Positions 43,635 through 52,827 of a DNA stretch of 64,000 bases are shown here, one piece after another. Position 1 is the first letter of the stretch; each line of letters starts with the position of its first letter. Made by a program: the position numbers and the translations under genes. The stretch is from Eikenella longinqua (GTDB lineage: Bacteria; Pseudomonadota; Gammaproteobacteria; Burkholderiales; Neisseriaceae). The notes beneath the pieces were generated by a model. That model did no database searches. It was not told where the DNA came from and saw nothing but the letters and a program-made list of their open reading frames with translations. The stretch covers positions 1 through 64,000 of the forward strand of contig NZ_LXSL01000025.1 in NCBI RefSeq assembly GCF_001648355.1. Reading direction: 5' to 3'.

Positions 43635-44507
43635 ATGCGCACCCTCGCCTTCTTCCTCTTCCGCCGCCTCGCCGCCCTGCCCCTCTCCGTGCTGCACTGC
43701 CTCGCCAACTTCGCCGGCAGCCTGCTCTACCATTTCGCCCGCGCCGACCGCGAACGCATCCGCAACCACCTGCACACCGCCGGCCTGCCCGCCGATGCCG
43801 AGCACGTCCGCGCCGTGTTTCGCGAAACCGCCAAAGGCGCGCTCGAACTGCCACTCGCCTTCTTCCGCTCCCCCGAGCAAGTGGCCGCCCTATTCGCCGA
43901 AACCCACGGCTGGGAGCACATCCAAGCCGCCCTCGATGCCGGCGAAGGCCTGCTGCTCATCACCCCCCACATCGGCAACTACGACCTCGCCGGCCGCTAC
44001 ATCAGCCACCGCCTGCCCTTCCCCCTCACCGCCATGTATAAGCCGCCAAAAATCAAAATTTTAGACGACATCATGCAGGCCGGCCGCGTGCGCGACAAAG
44101 GCCGCACCGCCCCCACCTCCCTGCAAGGCGTGAAGCAAATCATCCAAGCCCTGCGCCAAGGCGAAGCCACCATCGTTTTGCCCGACCACGTGCCTGACGA
44201 ACACGGCGACGGCGTATGGGCGCCCTTCTTTGGCCGCCCTGCCTACACCATGACCCTCGCCGGCCGCCTCGCCCAAGTGAAAAACGTGCGCCCCCTCTTC
44301 TTCGCCGGCATCAGGCTACCTGAAAACCGCGGCTTCGCCCTGCACATCGAGCCCGTGGCCGGCAGCTTCAACGGCAACAAAGCCCACGACGCCGAAATCA
44401 TCAACCGCAACGTGGAAAGCTGGGTACGCCGCTTCCCCGATCAATACCTCTTCGCCTACAACCGCTACAAACACCCCGCCGGCGCCTCCCTGCCGCCGCA
44501 GGAGTAA
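43635..44507 (+). CDS. Lipid A acyltransferase (LpxL/HtrB family)
   Basis: 290 aa inner-membrane enzyme adding a secondary acyl chain to lipid A. One N-terminal hydrophobic anchor (about residues 5-33), then the catalytic H-x4-D motif as HIGNYD (H112, D117), followed by RTAPTSLQG and VLPDHVPD. LpxL or LpxM type cannot be separated by eye. A DUS copy encodes GIRLPENRG within the C-terminal part. ATG 43635 gives the usual start MRTLAFFLFRRLAAL. Confidence 0.9.
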   Translation: MRTLAFFLFRRLAALPLSVLHCLANFAGSLLYHFARADRERIRNHLHTAGLPADAEHVRAVFRETAKGALELPLAFFRSPEQVAALFAETHGWEHIQAALDAGEGLLLITPHIGNYDLAGRYISHRLPFPLTAMYKPPKIKILDDIMQAGRVRDKGRTAPTSLQGVKQIIQALRQGEATIVLPDHVPDEHGDGVWAPFFGRPAYTMTLAGRLAQVKNVRPLFFAGIRLPENRGFALHIEPVAGSFNGNKAHDAEIINRNVESWVRRFPDQYLFAYNRYKHPAGASLPPQE

Positions 44508-44536
44508 TTAAGCGGCATCACCTCTAGGCAAACCAA

Positions 44537-44577
44537 AGGCTACCTGAAAACCACCCATCCCGTTTTTCAGGTAGCCT
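44537..44577. terminator. Inverted DUS pair after the acyltransferase gene
   Basis: AGGCTACCTGAAAA and TTTTTCAGGTAGCCT around a loop of about 14 bases, then TTTAT. Probable terminator. Confidence 0.75.
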
Positions 44578-44656
44578 TTATCCGCAGCCATGCCATTTAG
44601 AGGCTACCTGAAAATTTGGCTCCAAAGAACTCAATCTTTCTTTGCAAAACATTTTT

Positions 44657-44734
44657 TTAGCTCCGCAGAAACTCAGCTTGGGCTACGCCCAAACATCGTT
44701 TTAACTCCGTTGAAGCCGCACTTTCAGGTAGCCT
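44657..44734 (-). repeat. Dispersed DUS-linked hairpin repeat, copy 5 (diverged)
   Basis: TTAGCTCCGCAGAAACTCAG, a centre changed to CTTGGGCTACGCCCAAA, then CTCCGTTGAAGCCGCA and a DUS complement. The central palindrome has changed on both arms (now TTGGGC/GCCCAA) while keeping its pairing. It lies 85 bases before hrpA. Confidence 0.7.
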
Positions 44735-44819
44735 TTCACTCCCCATCCCGCCGCCAACCAAACCATCGCTTTTTGCTATAATCACACCCTTTGTTTTCCC
44801 TCAGATTTTCTCCAGCGCC

Positions 44820-47800
44820 ATGCCCCGTCCCGACTTCTCCCAAACCCTCTCCAAAGACCGCCACTTCCTGCAATCCGCCTTCAAAAACCCCAACAAATAC
44901 GGCGGCTTGTCCAAAGTCGAAGAAAAATACCGAAAATCGTACGAAATCTTTTTGAAGCGTTTGGCAGCCCTGCCCAAACCCGAATTCGACAACACCCTGC
45001 CCGTTCACGAGAAGCTCGAAGAAATCAAAAAAGCCATTGCCGAGAATCAGGTAACGATTATTTGCGGCGAAACCGGTTCAGGCAAAACCACGCAGTTGCC
45101 CAAGATTTGTTTGGAACTCGGACGCGGGGCGGCGGGGCTAATCGGGCATACCCAGCCGCGCCGTTTGGCCGCGCGCTCGGTGGCAGAGCGGATTGCCGAA
45201 GAGCTGAAATCGGAAATCGGCAGCGCGGTCGGCTATAAAGTGCGCTTTACCGACCACACCTCGCGCGAAGCCAGCGTCAAGCTGATGACCGACGGCATCC
45301 TGCTGGCGGAAACCCAGACCGACCGCTACCTCGCCGCCTACGACACGATTATCATCGACGAAGCGCACGAACGCAGCCTGAACATCGACTTCCTCTTGGG
45401 CTACCTGAAACAGCTCCTGCCGCGCCGCCCCGACTTGAAAGTCATCATCACATCAGCCACCATAGACGCAGAACGCTTTTCCCAACACTTCAACGGCGCG
45501 CCCGTGCTGGAAGTGAGCGGGCGCACCTACCCCGTCGAAATCCTCTACCGCCCGCTGCACGAGAAAAACGAAGACGATGCCGAAATCGAACTGACCGACG
45601 CGATTGTCGATGCCGCCGACGAACTGGCGCGATACGGCGAGGGCGACATTCTCGTCTTCCTGCCCGGCGAACGCGAAATCCGCGAAGCCGCCGAAGCCCT
45701 GCGCAAATCCACACTGCGCCGCAACGACGAAATCCTGCCCCTGTTCGCCCGCCTGTCGCACGCCGAACAGCACAAAATCTTCCACCCCTCAGGCGCAAAA
45801 CGCCGCATCGTCTTGGCAACCAACGTCGCCGAAACCTCGCTCACCGTCCCCGGCATCAAATACGTCATCGACACCGGTTTGGCACGCGTCAAACGCTATT
45901 CCGCCCGCGCCAAAGTCGAGCAGCTTCATGTAGAAAAAATCTCCCAAGCCGCCGCCCGCCAACGCTCCGGCCGCTGCGGACGCGTCTCTGCAGGCGTGTG
46001 TATCCGATTGTTTTCAGAAGAAGATTTCAACAGCCGCACCGAATTCACCGACCCCGAAATCATCCGCAGCAACCTCGCCGCCGTCATCCTGCGCATGGCA
46101 GCGTTGAAACTCGGCGACGTGGCGGCATTCCCGTTTTTGGAAATGCCCGATTCTCGGTATATCAATGATGGGTTTCAGGTGTTGTTGGAATTGGGGGCGG
46201 TTAACGAACACAACGGACTGACCCGCCTCGGCGAACAAATGGCGCGTCTGCCCATCGACCCGAAAATCGCGCGAATTTTGTTGGCGGCGAAGAAACACGA
46301 CTGTATGTCGGAAATATTGGTGATTGCGTCCGCGCTGTCGATTCAAGACCCGCGCGAGCGGCCACTGGAAGCGCGCAATGCCGCCGCCAAGGCGCACGAG
46401 CGTTTTACCGACAAGCAGTCCGATTTCCTTGCCTATCTAAACATTTGGGACAGCTTCCAGCGCGAGCGCGACAAAGGCTTGTCCAACAAGCAGTTGGTGC
46501 AGTGGTGCCGCCAATATTTCCTGTCGCACCTACGGATGCGCGAATGGCGCGAGCTGCACCACCAGCTTGCCCAAACCGCGATTGAAATGGGTTTGACCAC
46601 TAAGGAAGCCGCTTTCAGACGGCCTCCCGAAGTCAAACAACTGACGTCGTCTGAAAGCCAAGGCGACCAAGACCTGTCCGCCAAACTCAAACAAAAACAA
46701 CTGGATAAGAAGCAACACCGCGCCCAAGTCCGCGCCGCCAAAGAAGCGGGCTACGAACAAATCCACCGCGCCCTGCTCACCGGTTTGATTGCCAACGTCG
46801 GCATGAAATCGCCCGACGGCAACGACTACACCGGCGCGCGCGGCAGCCGCTTCCACCTGTTCCCCGCCTCCACCCTGTTCAAGGCGAAGCCTAAATGGGT
46901 GATGGCGGCAGAACTCGTTGAAACGACAAAACTTTATGCCCGCGACGTGGCCGCCATTCAGCCCGAATGGATCGAGCAGGAAGCACCGCACCTCGTCCGC
47001 TACCATTATTTCGAGCCGCACTGGGAACAAAAACGCGGCGAAGTCGTCGCCAGCGAGCGGGTTACGCTCTACGGCCTGACCGTCCTGCCGCGCCGCCCCG
47101 TGTCCTACGGCAAAATCGCCCCCGAAGAAGCCCGCGAAATCTTTATCCGCAGCGCGCTGGTGGCGCAGGAATGCGATTTGAAAGCGGACTTTTTTGCCCA
47201 CAACAAAAAACTGATTAAGGAAATTACCGAACTCGAACACAAATCGCGTCGGCAGGACGTATTGGTCGATGACGAAGCCCTGTTTGCGTTTTATAACGAA
47301 CGGCTGCCCGATTTTTATACGGCGGACGCGGTTTCAGGCAGCCTGCACACCGAAAGCAGCCTGCGCTCAAAAAGGCTACCTGAAAATTCCCAGCAAACTA
47401 CCCCCTCCCCCGCGGGGGCGGGCTGGGGAGAGGGCAAAACAATTGCCGCACAAACCAACTTTTCCGCAACCTCAGCAAGCCCTCTCCCTAACCCTCTCCC
47501 TCAGGAGAGGGAACAGAGTACCGCAGCCTCAACAGTTTCAGGCAGCCTGCACAATGTAGGGTATGTGGCACAAGCCACGCACGCGGATTCCAAAGATACG
47601 GACAACCGCGTGCGTGAACCGAGTTCACACACCCTACAAAATGTTTCAGACGACCCCAAACCCAAAAAGCAGCCTGCACCCCCAAAAGGCCGTCTGAAAC
47701 CCCTCCCCCTCGCCGACATCCGCACCTTCCAAGCCTGGCTCAAAACCGCCGAGCGCGACAACCCGCGCCTGCTGTTCCTCAGCCGCGACGACCTCATGCA

Positions 47801-49187
47801 GCACGCCGCCGCGCACATTACCGAAGAACAATTCCCCAAACACTGGCAAACCGCAGACGGCAAATTCAAACTCAGCTACCGCTTCGAGCCGCACCACCCG
47901 CTCGACGGCGTTACCCTCACCCTGCCGCTCACCGTGCTCAACCGCATCAGCCCCGCCGCCCTCGAATGGCTCGTGCCCGGCATGATACGCGAAAAAATCC
48001 AGCTACAAATCAAAGCACTGCCCAAAAAAGTCCGCCGCATCTGCGTGCCCGTGCCCGAATTCATCACCCAATTTCTAAGCCAAAACCCCGACCGCAACGC
48101 CCCCATCCTGCCCCAGCTCGCCCAAGCCATCGCCAAAACCGCAGGCGACATCCGCATACTGGAGCAAATCAACCAAGACGAATGGGCCGCGTTCAGACTG
48201 CCCGAACACTGCTATTTCAACCTCCGCATCATCGACGACGGCGGGCAAGAATTAGCCATGGGGCGCGATTTAATCCAAATCCAACAACAACTTGGCAAAG
48301 CCGCCGCCACCACCTTCCGCGACAACACCCAAGAATTCGAGCGCAACAACGTTACCGCATGGGACATCGGCACCCTGCCCGAATCCATCAAATTCGCCCG
48401 CGGCGAACAACAGCTCACCGGCTACCTCGGCCTGCAAAAAGAAAAAGACGGCAGAATCGCCCTGCGCCTGTTCGACACGTCCGCCGCCGCCGAACAAGCC
48501 CACAGATTAGGCGTAATCGAACTCATGAAGCTACAACTGAAAGAACAAGTTAAAGACCTGAACAAAGGCATCCAAGGCTTCACCCAAGCCGCCATGCTGC
48601 TCAAACACATCAACGCCGACACCCTGCGCGACGACCTCACCCAAGCCGTCTGCGACCGCGCCTTTATCGGCGAAGACGAGCTGCCGCGCAATGAAAAAGC
48701 CTTCAAAGAACAAATCAAACGCGCCCGCAGCCGCCTGCCCGCCGTCAAAGAAGCCCTCAGCCGCTACCTGCAGGAAACCGCCGCCGCCTACGCCGAACTC
48801 AATGGCAAACTCGGCAAACACCCGCTGACGCACTTATTGCGCCAACGCCTGCAAACCCTGCTCGCCGCAGGCTTCGCCACCCGCACCCCGTGGGCACAAT
48901 GGCCGCGCCTCCCCATCTACCTCAAAGCCATGACCCTGCGCCTCGAAAAATACAGCAGCAACCCCGCCCGCGACGCAGCCCGCGAAGCCGATATTCAGGA
49001 GCTGGAACAAATGTGGCAGGAAAAAACCGACGGCTTGGTGAAACAAGGACTACCCGTTTCAGACGACCTCGCCGCGTTTAAATGGATGATTGAAGAATTG
49101 AGGGTATCGCTGTTTGCGCAGGAATTGAAGACACCGTATCCGGTGTCGGTGAAAAGGTTGGGGAAGGTGTGGGAAGGGTTGAAATGA
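44820..49187 (+). CDS. hrpA: ATP-dependent RNA helicase HrpA (DEAH box)
   Basis: 1455 aa, longer than the roughly 1300 aa of E. coli HrpA. Walker A GETGSGKT is at residues 83-90 and DEAH at 180-183; RQRSGRCGR motif VI, an OB-fold-containing part and the long C-terminal DUF3418-type region follow. The enzyme helps rescue stalled translation in E. coli. The extra length lies mainly in a linker, about residues 837-960, packed with DUS copies of several dialects and palindromic repeats, all kept in frame. DUS of other dialects also occur at 46614-46625 and 49058-49069, pointing to a mosaic history. Confidence 0.95.
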   Translation: MPRPDFSQTLSKDRHFLQSAFKNPNKYGGLSKVEEKYRKSYEIFLKRLAALPKPEFDNTLPVHEKLEEIKKAIAENQVTIICGETGSGKTTQLPKICLELGRGAAGLIGHTQPRRLAARSVAERIAEELKSEIGSAVGYKVRFTDHTSREASVKLMTDGILLAETQTDRYLAAYDTIIIDEAHERSLNIDFLLGYLKQLLPRRPDLKVIITSATIDAERFSQHFNGAPVLEVSGRTYPVEILYRPLHEKNEDDAEIELTDAIVDAADELARYGEGDILVFLPGEREIREAAEALRKSTLRRNDEILPLFARLSHAEQHKIFHPSGAKRRIVLATNVAETSLTVPGIKYVIDTGLARVKRYSARAKVEQLHVEKISQAAARQRSGRCGRVSAGVCIRLFSEEDFNSRTEFTDPEIIRSNLAAVILRMAALKLGDVAAFPFLEMPDSRYINDGFQVLLELGAVNEHNGLTRLGEQMARLPIDPKIARILLAAKKHDCMSEILVIASALSIQDPRERPLEARNAAAKAHERFTDKQSDFLAYLNIWDSFQRERDKGLSNKQLVQWCRQYFLSHLRMREWRELHHQLAQTAIEMGLTTKEAAFRRPPEVKQLTSSESQGDQDLSAKLKQKQLDKKQHRAQVRAAKEAGYEQIHRALLTGLIANVGMKSPDGNDYTGARGSRFHLFPASTLFKAKPKWVMAAELVETTKLYARDVAAIQPEWIEQEAPHLVRYHYFEPHWEQKRGEVVASERVTLYGLTVLPRRPVSYGKIAPEEAREIFIRSALVAQECDLKADFFAHNKKLIKEITELEHKSRRQDVLVDDEALFAFYNERLPDFYTADAVSGSLHTESSLRSKRLPENSQQTTPSPAGAGWGEGKTIAAQTNFSATSASPLPNPLPQEREQSTAASTVSGSLHNVGYVAQATHADSKDTDNRVREPSSHTLQNVSDDPKPKKQPAPPKGRLKPLPLADIRTFQAWLKTAERDNPRLLFLSRDDLMQHAAAHITEEQFPKHWQTADGKFKLSYRFEPHHPLDGVTLTLPLTVLNRISPAALEWLVPGMIREKIQLQIKALPKKVRRICVPVPEFITQFLSQNPDRNAPILPQLAQAIAKTAGDIRILEQINQDEWAAFRLPEHCYFNLRIIDDGGQELAMGRDLIQIQQQLGKAAATTFRDNTQEFERNNVTAWDIGTLPESIKFARGEQQLTGYLGLQKEKDGRIALRLFDTSAAAEQAHRLGVIELMKLQLKEQVKDLNKGIQGFTQAAMLLKHINADTLRDDLTQAVCDRAFIGEDELPRNEKAFKEQIKRARSRLPAVKEALSRYLQETAAAYAELNGKLGKHPLTHLLRQRLQTLLAAGFATRTPWAQWPRLPIYLKAMTLRLEKYSSNPARDAAREADIQELEQMWQEKTDGLVKQGLPVSDDLAAFKWMIEELRVSLFAQELKTPYPVSVKRLGKVWEGLK
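47333..47698. repeat. Multi-dialect DUS and palindrome cluster inside hrpA
   Basis: In order: TTCAGGCAGCCT (47333-47344), AGGCTACCTGAA (47373-47384), a C/G-rich stretch with CCCTCTCCCTAACCCTCTCC (47482-47510 in part) and GAGAGGG, TTCAGGCAGCCT (47537-47548), an 84-base palindromic unit bounded by TGTAGGGT (47555-47562) and ACCCTACA (47631-47638), TTCAGACGACC (47645-47655), AAGCAGCCTGCA (47667-47678) and AGGCCGTCTGAA (47687-47698). The reading frame stays open throughout. Confidence 0.85.
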
Positions 49188-49191
49188 GTGA

Positions 49192-49219
49192 AGGCTACCT
49201 GAAATTTTTCAGGTAGCCT
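49192..49219. terminator. Inverted DUS pair between hrpA and the aldehyde dehydrogenase gene
   Basis: AGGCTACCTGAAA and TTTTTCAGGTAGCCT with a very short loop, local dialect, 4 bases after the hrpA stop. It can end both convergent genes. Confidence 0.78.
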
Positions 49220-49241
49220 TCCAACTAAGCAATCTTCCTAA

Positions 49242-50684
49242 TTAAATATCGGTTTCCAGATAGACGACTTGGGTTTGCAGGTATTCTTCCAAGCCGTGTT
49301 TGCCGTCTGCGCCGCCGATGCCGGATTTTTTCCAGCCGGCGTGGAAGCCTTGCATGGCTTCAAAGTTTTCGCGGTTGATGTAGGTTTCGCCGAATTGCAG
49401 GCGGCGGGTGATGTAGAAGGCTTCGTTGAGGTTGGTGGTGTAAACGGAGCTGGTCAGTCCGAATTCGCAGTCGTTTGCCAGGGCGACGGCTTGGTCGAGG
49501 GTGTCGAAGGTGGCGACGGGCAGGACGGGGCCGAAGGTTTCTTCTTTCATGATGTCCATGCTGTTGTCGGTGTCGGTCAGCAGGGTCGGTTCGAAGAAGT
49601 AGCCGCGTCCTTGGGCGCGTTTGCCGCCGCAGACGAGGGTTGCGCCTTGTTTGACGGCGCGTTCGACTTTTTCGGCTACGGCTTTGACGGCGCGTTCTTC
49701 AATCAGCGGGCCCATTTCCAGCGCGCCTGCTTCGGCTTCGGCGGGGTTGCCGTAGCGTACGCTTTTCATGGCGGCGGTCATTTTTTCGATAAATGTGTCT
49801 TTCAGGCTGCTGTGGACGTAAACGCGCTCGGCACAGTTGCAGATTTGTCCGGTGTTGCCGACGCGGGAGGTGAGGATGGATTTGACTGCCAAGTCCAAAT
49901 CGGCGTCTTTCAGGACGATGGCGGGGGCTTTGCCGCCGAGTTCGAGCGAGACTTTGGTGATGTTGGCGGAGGCGGCTTCCATGACTTGCCGTCCTGCTTC
50001 GACGGAACCGGTGAGGCTGACCATATCGACTTGGGGATGGGCGGACAGGGCGTTGCCGATTTCCGCGCCGGGGCCGTTGACGACGTTGAACACGCCGGCG
50101 GGCAGTCCGACGCTCTCCACGATTTCGGCGAAGATGTGGCAGTTTATCGGGGTAACGCTGCTGGGTTTGACGACGATGGTGTTGCCCGTTACCAAGGCGG
50201 GGCCCATTTTGCGGGCGATGAGGAAGAAGGGGAAGTTCCACGGCAGGATGCCGGCGATGACGCCGAGCGGGCGTTTGAAGAGCAGGATATTTTCGCGCGG
50301 GCGGTCGCTTTGGATGATTTCGCCTTCGTAACGGCGCGCCCATTCGGCTTGGTAATCGAGATAGTCGGCGGTGAACATGACTTCTACGCGCGCGAGGTCT
50401 TTGGTTTTGCCGCCTTCGGCAACGATGGTGTCGGTCAACTCGTCGGCGCGTTCGCGTATGCCTTGGGCGATTTTGCGCAAGTATGCGCCGCGCTCGACGG
50501 CGGGCAGGCGTTCCCATGCGGGTTGCGCTTTGCGGGCGGCGGCGACGGCGCGGTCAACGTCTTCCCTGCTGCCTTTGGGTTCGCGGGCGATGACTTCTTC
50601 GGTGGACGGATTCAATACATCGCGCCATTCGCCTTGAAAACCGGTTTCAAAACGGCCGTCGATATACATGGATAATTGTTTCAT
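49242..50684 (-). CDS. aldA: Aldehyde dehydrogenase (AldA-like)
   Basis: 480 aa NAD-dependent dehydrogenase. LELGGKAP holds the catalytic Glu, and TGQICNCAERVYVH the catalytic Cys; LTGSVEAG is the cofactor-loop motif. The pattern (MYIDGRFETG at the start, FHAGWKKSGIGGADGKHGLE near the end) is closest to lactaldehyde/glycolaldehyde dehydrogenase AldA. It contains no exact local-dialect DUS over 1.4 kb, unlike many genes around it. AAAGGAGA precedes the ATG. Substrate inferred from family only. Confidence 0.9.
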   Translation of the reverse strand: MKQLSMYIDGRFETGFQGEWRDVLNPSTEEVIAREPKGSREDVDRAVAAARKAQPAWERLPAVERGAYLRKIAQGIRERADELTDTIVAEGGKTKDLARVEVMFTADYLDYQAEWARRYEGEIIQSDRPRENILLFKRPLGVIAGILPWNFPFFLIARKMGPALVTGNTIVVKPSSVTPINCHIFAEIVESVGLPAGVFNVVNGPGAEIGNALSAHPQVDMVSLTGSVEAGRQVMEAASANITKVSLELGGKAPAIVLKDADLDLAVKSILTSRVGNTGQICNCAERVYVHSSLKDTFIEKMTAAMKSVRYGNPAEAEAGALEMGPLIEERAVKAVAEKVERAVKQGATLVCGGKRAQGRGYFFEPTLLTDTDNSMDIMKEETFGPVLPVATFDTLDQAVALANDCEFGLTSSVYTTNLNEAFYITRRLQFGETYINRENFEAMQGFHAGWKKSGIGGADGKHGLEEYLQTQVVYLETDI

Positions 50685-50769
50685 TTTGCTCTCCTTTAAT
50701 TTGTTTTTATGCCAAATGTCGGCAGGTTCAGTTTATGCCTGCGGGGGATGGACGGCAAGTATATTTTGC

Positions 50770-50876
50770 TATAGCGAACCAACTTAACTTTCGCTACGGC
50801 GTTAGCTCGCCTTGCCGTACTCCTGTACTGCCTGCGGCTCGCTGCCTGGCATCAAAAGCTAATTTGATTCGCTATA
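50770..50876. mobile_element. Correia-like small element, copy 2
   Basis: 107 bases between TATAGCGAACCAA and TTGATTCGCTATA. Interior nearly identical to the copy at 24292-24399 (CTTTCGCTACGGCGTTAGCT, CTGTACTGCCTGCGGCTCGC). It lies upstream of the aldA start. An inverted DUS pair follows at 50903-50942. The gap 50685-50978 holds nothing else supported. Confidence 0.78.
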
Positions 50877-50902
50877 TTATTTGCCGACTCGGCAAACGAT
50901 TA

Positions 50903-50942
50903 AGGCTACCTGAAAATCTGCCGAAGATTTTTCAGGTAGCCT
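50903..50942. terminator. Inverted DUS pair after the Slam gene
   Basis: AGGCTACCTGAAAATCT and AGATTTTTCAGGTAGCCT enclose a 4-5 base loop; the stem extends beyond the DUS itself. It lies 36 bases past the stop codon of the Slam gene on the minus strand. Confidence 0.78.
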
Positions 50943-50978
50943 TTTGCACGCTTATCCAATCAGCCGTTCATGCCGTCA

Positions 50979-52418
50979 TCAAAACGACCGCCCAAGCTGG
51001 ATGAATACATTGCCTTTGCTGAAGGAGAACAGAGGGTTGTTGCTGTTGGTACGCTGCCATATCCCCACCAGTTGCGGCGTGATGCCGGCAAACTGGATTT
51101 TACGGTGCGACACCAGCACGCTGGCATTCAATTCGCGGTCTTGCCGAGGAGCCGAGCCGCCCCACCAGGGCGCATCATAATCGCGAAGCCCGCCGCCGAA
51201 CGAGGCCGAAGTGGTCAAGCCCCAGCCCCACTGCTGCGTCCAGCCGGCGCGAATCCCCTTGCGGGTATACGATTCTGCCGGGCTTCGCTCTGCCAGCTTG
51301 CGCGACCAGTCCACGCCGAAGGTGAAATATTGGGTGGATTTGCGCACGTAGAGCCAGGTGCCGGAAGCGGCATAGCTGTCGCCGTCGAGCCGGTCTCGGA
51401 TATCGTACTTCTGCCCGCCCAGCTCCAAGGCAGTCAATACTTTATGCCGCGGTGTGAGCCAATACTGCCATTCGGTGCGCACACCCGTTTCCCGCAAATA
51501 CTTGCGCGTTTGATGCCGGGCATAATCGGTTCCCGCCCATTGGCGTTCGAAATAAGGCATAACGGAAACCTCGGCACGGGCGGTTTTGTAGGCCGGGCCG
51601 GCGGCAACACGGGCAACATGGAAATCATATTTGTGGTTGTCCCAGTAGTACCAGCCGTAATGATTGAAAGCGAGCCGCCAATAAAGGTTGCCGTGCAGAT
51701 TCCAATCGCGCGAAGCACCGGCGCGGTAGGCGAGACCTTGCGCCGATTCGGGCGTGTCCACACGACTCCAGGCTGCGCCTTTGCGGTTGTTGGAGTTGTT
51801 CACATTGCTGTCGCGCACATAGTTCACCGAGCCGTAAAACGACCATCTGTCGCGCTTGTCCAGCGCTTGCAGATATTGGTCGCCGAGCTGCTTCAGCTCC
51901 GGCGCTAGGCCGGGCGTTTGCTGGAAGCGCTTGATTTCCTGCCGTGCGTCTTTATCCGCCATGTTTTCAAACAAGGCCTGCGCCAGCACCAGCCGCACGG
52001 GCGGCATATCAGGATGGGCATCCAGCGCGGCGCGGTAGAGGCTGATGGCGCGGTGGTAATCGCCTTCCGCACGCGCCACAATCGCCTGCGCCAGCGCCAC
52101 CAGCAGCGCATCGTGCGGCTCGGGCGTTTCCAAATAAATCGGCAGCAGCAGCGCCACGCCTTCACTGTTGTTGGTGAGCACGGCATAGCTCAAGGCCTGT
52201 TGCAGCAGCTCGGGCTGGCGCAGCAGCTCCTCGCGGCTCATATTGAGCCGGCCGTCTTTCGGCGCAGCGGGCGCGGGCGGGCTCTCCGCCTTGGGCGCGG
52301 CCACCGGCGTGATGTCGAAGCCAGTATCCGGCTCGGCTTCCGGCGGCGCGGCTAGGGCTACCTGAAAAGGCAGCGCCAGCAAACACACGCCCCAGCCATA
52401 CTTTCTTTTTATGCTCAT
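50979..52418 (-). CDS. Surface lipoprotein assembly modifier (Slam-like)
   Basis: 479 aa. Signal peptide MSIKRKYGWGVCLLALPFQVALA, then a soluble helical part with TPR-like repeats (about residues 60-190: LVALAQAIVARAEGDYHRAI), then a C-terminal beta-barrel of alternating aromatic strands from about residue 195 (RWSFYGSVNYVRDSNVNNSN) ending in FIQLGRSF, the outer-membrane C-terminal Phe. This is the Slam/DUF560 plan. Slams move lipoproteins to the cell surface and are usually encoded next to their client; here the divergent lipoprotein gene at 52828 fits. ATG 52418 follows AAGGA. Confidence 0.85.
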   Translation of the reverse strand: MSIKRKYGWGVCLLALPFQVALAAPPEAEPDTGFDITPVAAPKAESPPAPAAPKDGRLNMSREELLRQPELLQQALSYAVLTNNSEGVALLLPIYLETPEPHDALLVALAQAIVARAEGDYHRAISLYRAALDAHPDMPPVRLVLAQALFENMADKDARQEIKRFQQTPGLAPELKQLGDQYLQALDKRDRWSFYGSVNYVRDSNVNNSNNRKGAAWSRVDTPESAQGLAYRAGASRDWNLHGNLYWRLAFNHYGWYYWDNHKYDFHVARVAAGPAYKTARAEVSVMPYFERQWAGTDYARHQTRKYLRETGVRTEWQYWLTPRHKVLTALELGGQKYDIRDRLDGDSYAASGTWLYVRKSTQYFTFGVDWSRKLAERSPAESYTRKGIRAGWTQQWGWGLTTSASFGGGLRDYDAPWWGGSAPRQDRELNASVLVSHRKIQFAGITPQLVGIWQRTNSNNPLFSFSKGNVFIQLGRSF

Positions 52419-52827
52419 CAAACAGCTTTCCTTGGCAACAAATCTTAAAACGGGCGGATTATAGCCGATTCCGCTCATACCAACCGCCTCCCGCCCAACC
52501 TGTTCTAACGTTTGTAAAATTAAGAAAAGAATCTATTTTAGACAAATCGTCGCTTGCTTTATGGGGTTTATTGTGAGCAATGCAGGCGAATTTTTACTGA
52601 TTGTCCACAAACTTAGCCTTGCTGCCAGCAATTTTAATTTATATAAAATGCCAATTTTATTTGTATAAAATCACGAAATATTGCTTGCAAAAGCTAACAT
52701 TTATTCTTTTATTCTTTACTAATCACAAAACTAGCAATTTGATATTCATCAGAATTCTTATTATTTCCACTGATATACTATAACTGTCTCAACAGCAGTC
52801 TTCTGCAAAGAACGAAAGGAACTTGTT
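52419..52827. promoter_or_regulatory. A/T-rich divergent promoter region
   Basis: About 410 bases between the divergent Slam and lipoprotein genes, strongly A/T-rich from about 52505 to 52795. It contains no DUS and no supported gene. Possible -10 boxes for the lipoprotein are TATACT or TATAAC near 52776-52787. I looked for a Fur box and found no convincing one. Confidence 0.45.

Noticed and set aside
49269..50675. A 468-codon plus-strand frame opposite aldA
   Set aside because: Antisense shadow of a conserved dehydrogenase; no start signal and no recognisable motif.
52419..52827. Fur box controlling the Slam/lipoprotein pair
   Set aside because: The region is A/T-rich and any match to a Fur box is weak; composition alone can explain it.
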